From Cryptomeria japonica (Eukaryota; Streptophyta; Pinopsida; Cupressales; Cupressaceae): a DNA stretch of 64,000 nt. Under the pieces are notes generated by a model. It worked only from the letters and a program-made list of their open reading frames with translations. It was not told where the DNA came from and did no database searches. The translations under genes were made by a program, and so were the position numbers. Position 1 is the first letter of the stretch. Each line of letters begins with the position of its first letter. This document shows, piece by piece, positions 59,060 through 64,000 of the stretch. The stretch spans positions 171,266,361 to 171,330,360 of the forward strand of contig NC_081406.1 of assembly GCF_030272615.1 (NCBI RefSeq), in the 5' to 3' direction.

Positions 59060-59686
59060 AGCAAGATAGATTTGTTGAATGCATCATTTAGAGTAACAAC
59101 CTTTCCAAATTTCATATTTTTTCTTGCAAATAAAATATTCTTTCAACATGAAATCATTTACAATCCAATTTGAAGACTGAACCCTTAAACATTTGAGGAG
59201 AAACATATGGCTGAATTGGAGAGTAGATTCTTGTGGTAATTTTCCCATTGCTACAAACTAAATTAATAGATATTGTGAACCCACTTTAGGATTAAATTGG
59301 ATGAAGAATAAACCTTCTAACTTAGCCCATTGTAAGATAAAATTAGGAGTAAAAATAACATACCATTGCATAGTTGGACCTTGAAGTGTTTTGGCAAATA
59401 ATTGACAGACAACATCTCTATTTTCAACCTTGATAAAAATCAATAGATCTTTGTAAATCCTCTCACTATCAAAAGTATTTTTGTCCATTATTGGGAAGAA
59501 TAAAGGAACCCTATTATGTCTATAGTATCTCATGGAGACCTCAAATGCATAAAGGACTACCATCAATGTTAGATCCTCTAGAGAATCTAGCTCATTCAAA
59601 CTATGCAAATAACCATGAATACTTCTCTTTAGGCACTCCTTCGAGTGCCAATTTGGTTGATAGGTTTTTTTCCACAATTGCAACAT
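59060..59686 (-). pseudogene. Gypsy gag (Retrotrans_gag-like) remnant
   Basis: A 142-codon minus-strand frame (59686-59258) ends with LFAKTLQGPTMQWYVIFTPN, then ILQWAKLEGLFFIQFNPKVG. The pattern LF..TL.GPA..WY...P..I..W..L...F...F is the core of the Retrotrans_gag family. The N-terminal extension is long and Glu/Asp-rich. Coding sense after the stop continues weakly to about 59060. No pol is attached in the window. Confidence 0.7.
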
Positions 59687-60833
59687 AAATGAAAATTCAA
59701 ATCAGATCACATCTATCTTGAAAGGAAATCCAATATTAAAATTGAAAATGACTATCTCAAGATTTTGTTTGTCAGGTCATTACATTCTAGTCCATATAGT
59801 TGTTCACTACTTTAAACTATTTGACAAAGAGGTTAATATGTTTCAATTCAAGAATCTACACTTTGATATTTAGATTTCGATAATATAGCAATTTCAACAT
59901 TCAAAACCTTGAAATCATGTTTCCTAATCTTTGATATGATAAGCCTTGATTTTGGAAATGCTGTTAGAATAGCTAATCTTCAACTTTTTGCTACTACTTT
60001 TTCCTAATTTTGAATATTTATATTAAAAAATTAAAAAAAGATCGGGATAGAAGAAGAATCCTAAATCTAAAACTATGCTAGAATAATAGCATGCATGTTG
60101 ATAAATCAATATCATGAACCAAATTGAAAATTTCTTAACCTAATCACATAATAACATCATAAAGTCAATACAATCTTTGGAGGAACTAAAATCACTTAGA
60201 ATTGCAAAATTCTATTAAAGTATCCAATTTTGATACAACTTCAACAAATATTTTATCATTAAGACACTTAAAATCACATATCAAAATGCAGATATATGCA
60301 TGCACATTCATAACATAAATTCCAATATGAAAAAGAAACCATAAAATCTAGAAAATTTCATTGTGAAAATTCCATAAATTAATAGCATCAATTTTGCCCC
60401 ATAGTTCAAAGTGTAATGAAGGACATTTTATATGGAAAAGGACAAATATTGAGAAACAAAAATCAACAGCTAAAATTAATATAGCATGCATGACCAACAT
60501 TGACATGCATATTATTTTTCTATTTAAACCTGTCTCTTTTTGTTGCATGCTTCACATAAACTATAACTTCTAAAATTAAAAGTCCAATCTGCATGTACTT
60601 AGTTTTGAAAACACAAAATCTTTAGCTAACCACACTCGAAACTCCCATTTAACTTGTTTACCTTCAGTTCATCTTTAGTTTGTCTTCTTACATGATGCAA
60701 GAACATATTCTTTTCACAAACCTGCCACTTGTCATCATCTGAGTCCTCACCACACTTTGCATAATACAATTTCAAGAATTTCTTCTTGATACAAGAATTT
60801 CATATTTAAGTGTTTCCTATCATTCATATGTGA
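59687..60833. other. No gene identified
   Basis: AT-rich; no LTR ends or recognisable coding sequence. Confidence 0.4.
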
Positions 60834-61180
60834 TCTATGTCAATTCAGAAAACATATGATCAATTGTCCTTTTGACGTCTGTTTTGTTCCACCGAGCCCA
60901 TAAGAACTATTAGTATCATACATATGTCAATTCAGAAAACATATGATCAGTTGTTCTTTTGAAGTCGGTTTTGTTCCACTAAGCTCATAAGAACTATTAG
61001 TATCGTACATATGTCAATTCAGAAAACATATGATCAATTGTCCTTTTGAAGTCTGTTTTGTTCCACCGAGCCCATAAGAACTATTAGTATCGTACATATG
61101 TCAATTCAGAAAACATATGATCAATTGTCCTTTTGAAGTCTGTTTTGTTCCACCGAGCCCATAAGAACTATTAGTATCCT
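60834..61180. repeat. 87-bp tandem repeat, four copies
   Basis: CAATTCAGAAAACATATGAT starts at 60841, 60928, 61015 and 61102, exactly 87 bp apart. Copies 3 and 4 appear identical and copy 2 is the most diverged. Each includes GTTTTGTTCCACCGAGCCCA or a variant and GAACTATTAGTATC. The last unit ends near 61177. Confidence 0.95.
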
Positions 61181-61889
61181 TCCATTCATAGTCATCACCT
61201 TAAAAGTACCTGCCAGTCATTAAAAACACATAATTAATAAATAAAAACAATAAATTCCTTTAAATTTGCAACATTTTAAATATTCCAAACTTCACAACTT
61301 TTAAAGTTTTTAAAAAAAAGTTGCCAAATTTAAATCTGATGGAGAATATTGTTTTATTGTATGTTAAACCGATCAATCACTCAGTGGAATACACCAACCG
61401 CTCAGATCACCCTATGTTCATCATATATAATGTTATAATGTGTCTCTAGACTTTTTGGCTCACAATGTCTTGAGGCAGAGACCTTGCTCTATCATTTCTC
61501 TAGAGTGACAAAAAATAATGCCTTGCTAGTCCTGGCTATCACGTTACAGGCATCCAATAACATTTCCTTCTCTGATTGGAAAACTACTTTCTTATTCTAG
61601 CTCGACATCGGCACAACCATAAATATAAAGATTTAAGCTCATATTATTCAAGAGTCTTACAAGAGGCACTTCCTTTTGAAATTATCTTCCACTTCGAACC
61701 CAATGCAGGTTTCAATTGATTCAAAATCTTCACTCCGACTGGATTTTGCCCACGCAAATCATAAATAAACCCTTCTTTGCTTTCTTTTACATTAGAATTG
61801 ATCATTAGTTTCCCAAACTCCGATGCAGCTCTATCTTAGATTTTTAAAAAGCACATCTCCTTCAACATACTCCGTGGCAGATTACAAAT
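61181..61889. other. No gene identified
   Basis: Mixed-composition sequence. It may contain intron-like DNA upstream of the short ORF at 61910-62044, but I see no supporting exon. Confidence 0.35.
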
Positions 61890-61909
61890 GACAGATCGGA
61901 GAATCTTGG

Positions 61910-62044
61910 ATGCCAGATTCTCTCATATTGACTGAAGATGATGGGCTGGAAAGTGATATCATTGATAAATTATTAGAATTTTATGACACTCCTTCCCATG
62001 ATGGCAAGAGGCAGAGGACTGTAACACAGATTAAGAAGAAATAG
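61910..62044 (+). CDS. Possible terminal exon or small ORF, unidentified
   Basis: 44 codons: MPDSLILTEDDGLESDIIDK, then LLEFYDTPSHDGKRQRTVTQ and a Lys-rich end, TAG at 62042. It is open upstream for a few codons to an AG at 61892-61894 (AATGACAG) that could be a splice acceptor. It is acidic then basic, as at the C-terminus of many nuclear proteins, but I recognise no family. It may be chance. Confidence 0.25.
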   Translation: MPDSLILTEDDGLESDIIDKLLEFYDTPSHDGKRQRTVTQIKKK

Positions 62045-62621
62045 AAACAAATAATGACAGCCAAAGAAGAGCAGAAAATGACATTTTTCATTTATATATG
62101 TATTTCAAAAACATTTAATAACAGATTCATAACATAGAGCTGCCGTTCATTAACTTAGAAACAAAATCCTCTATTTTTTACTTTTAACATATTGTTACTT
62201 TGTTGTTGCTACAGTCATATAAACTTCATCATTAAGAACAAAAACTGGAAATAACAGAGCTGCCTTGTTCCTTGCAGTGAACAACCTGTTACAGCTAAAA
62301 GACCTCTTATTTCTCCTCTTTTTCTGCTTTTCTCAGTTTCTTACAGTCAAAACTATTCTTCTCTCGCTATAAACATGTTCCTTTTTCATGATGCTTCTAG
62401 AGTCTTCTAAATATGTATAGCAAAGAAGGGAAAACACATACTATTAAATGCCCTTAAGTATACAGTGATGGAAATAACAAGCAAAAGATTGCAATACAAG
62501 TTTTGTATTTTAAATTTGTCCTGCAGATGTTGACAAGGAAAATGTAAAGAATAGTAAATAGTAGGAAAGGAGGAGTCTACGAGGGAAGAATAAATATGGT
62601 AGGTGTGATTAGACTCTAAAA
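62045..62621. other. No gene identified
   Basis: Likely includes 3'-LTR-side sequence of the Copia fragment at 62622-63545 (minus), but an LTR start is not clear. Confidence 0.35.
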
Positions 62622-63545
62622 CTCCCCCTTAATCACAATTGTCATCTACAATACCTAAATTGTTTCTTTGATGAACAAAACATTCTTTTTCCAATGCCTT
62701 GGTGAAGATGTTTGCAAATTGATCTTTTGACCTACAATGTTCCAAGTAGATTTCTCCATTATCGATCAAGTCTCTGATGAAATGATATCTTATGTCAATA
62801 TACTTACTCCTTTTGTGAAAGGCTAGATTTTTTCACAATGTTATAACTGAATTGTTGTCACAATATATTTGTGTTGCCTCTTTTTGTTCATTCTTCAAGT
62901 CTTTTAACATTCTTCACATCCAAGCTACTTGACACACTACCCCTATAGCTGCTACATATTCCACTTCAGTTGATGAAAGAGTAACTAGTGGTTGTTTCTT
63001 TGAAGCCCATGATACTACACCTGAACTAAAATGGAAAACATAATCGAAAGTGATCTTCCTATCATTTATACTCCATGCATAATCATTGTCAATATATCCA
63101 ATCAATTTGAAATCATCTGACCTTGTGAAGAGAGACACATAGTTCCTTGTTCCACTAGCATATTTTAAAATTTTGTTTCCAACTTGCCAATGAGAAACTT
63201 TTGGAGACACTATGAACCTTGAAATAAGACTAATTGCAAACATTATGTCTGACCTTGCAACTGTTAGATAGACGAGACTACCAACGAGTTTTTTATACAA
63301 AATTGTATTTACATTGGATCCTTTTTCATCTTTACTCAACTTCAAACCTATCACTATTGATGTTGGGGCCGATTTACAATTCATCATGGTAAACCTCTTC
63401 AAAATATCATTTGCATACTTTGATTGTGAAATGAATATACCTTTCTCATTTTGATTTACTTAAATGCCTTGAGAAAATACTTCATTAAACTCAAATTAGT
63501 CATCTCAAATTCATTCTTCATAGCTAATTTGAACATGTCAATTGA
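62622..63545 (-). pseudogene. Copia RT (C-terminal) and RNase H remnant with PPT
   Basis: Minus strand from ~63540: EFEMTNLSLMKYFL and GIFISQSKYANDILKRF (RT thumb), then RNase H with VGSLVYLTVARSDIMFAISL, SGVVSWASKKQPLVTLSSTE, IYCDNNSVITL and DQFANIFTKALEKECF. The 162-codon core (63402-62914) is open; other stops lie downstream. An AAGGGGGAG tract (complement of 62623-62631) follows the coding end, as a PPT should. The upstream part of pol is missing because another Copia LTR starts at 63549. Confidence 0.88.
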
Positions 63546-63548
63546 TAT

Positions 63549-64000
63549 TGTTGGTGTAAATAATTATTCATCTTGGATATTATTACACCTTACTTAAGTT
63601 GACTTAGGAAATGCATTTCATAGTAGTTTGGGTATGAGACACTTGGGTGTTTGTGCCACACTGGGATAATGTGTGTAGGAGAATTTCCACCTTTTATGGT
63701 GTCGATCTTGTTGTTATACTCCATATTCAGTGGGTGATCCACCTCATGTGGACTATTATATTGTTTCTCCTACCTACCCACACCTATTTCCTACCTACCC
63801 TTGTTTCTTATTGAGCCACATGCCATGTTTATGTGCTCACATATCCCTAGCCTTGCCTATATAAGCAAGCTCATCTACATTGTTTGTATGGACAATCATT
63901 GAACGATTTGATGATCCAGTTGATCATATTTTCATCTTGATAGAATATAGTTTATTTCTATCATCTATTTTGTTCTCTCTTATTTGTTCTTTCCATTGCC
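63549..64000 (+). repeat. Start of another Copia-type LTR, cut by window end
   Basis: It begins TGTTGGTGTAAATAATTATT and continues without coding potential. A good TATA box, TATATAAG, lies at 63858-63865, about 310 bp into the LTR, as expected for the U3 promoter. The other end, PBS and TSD lie outside the window, so whether it is solo or part of an element is unknown. Confidence 0.65.

Noticed and set aside
60834-61180. CRISPR-like regular repeat spacing
   Set aside because: Units are contiguous 87-bp tandem copies without unique spacers, and the DNA is from a plant nuclear genome.

Overview
The window is plant nuclear DNA, most likely from a gymnosperm (conifer). It is AT-rich and gene-poor, built from nested, decayed retrotransposons. 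It holds one intact intron-containing disease-resistance gene whose TIR domain opens with FINHRG, a form I associate with conifer TNL proteins. The organism call is an inference; the gene and element structures are read from the sequence.

Layout. 1-5859: Ty1/Copia element (Copia-1), cut by the window start, with decayed gag-pol and a 1,050-bp 3' LTR. 6170-14679: a complete LTR element (Copia-2) with TSD TAAAC. It carries a four-zinc-knuckle gag and a ~1,058-codon accessory ORF of unknown function, and no pol. A TIR DNA element (8735-9723) sits inside it. 14680-16499: leader, PBS and 5' LTR of a minus-strand Gypsy element that Copia-2 entered. 16500-21035 (minus): a second, diverged, colinear copy of the accessory ORF, split by a solo LTR (16632-17971, TSD ACTAA) and by an older Gypsy-type LTR (18685-19858). 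21-24.6 kb: short tandem repeats, a C-depleted tract and an unidentified minus-strand coding remnant. 24.6-27.4 kb: decayed LINE. 28.8-33.9 kb: a perfect 107-bp duplication, a coding remnant and AT-rich DNA.

34031-38259 (minus): TIR-NB-ARC-LRR gene, five exons, about 1,237 aa, with every splice junction in frame and no premature stop. It is the only gene here I consider functional. An exact 144-nt (48-residue) period runs through part of its LRR.

38.3-46.8 kb: AT-rich intergenic DNA with one probable solo Gypsy LTR. 46867-55667: a minus-strand Gypsy-like element with TSD TCTAT, a gag remnant, a tandem-repeat leader and no recognisable pol. It sits in an older relative whose LTR lies at about 56937-58266 and whose leader is a ~156-bp tandem array carrying a PBS-like box. 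58.3-64 kb: Gypsy gag remnant, an 87-bp tandem array, a decayed minus-strand Copia RT/RNase H remnant and the start of another Copia LTR.

The most notable feature is the repeated accessory-ORF family: a gag-plus-unknown-protein retroelement without its own polymerase, represented by two diverged copies with the same domain order.
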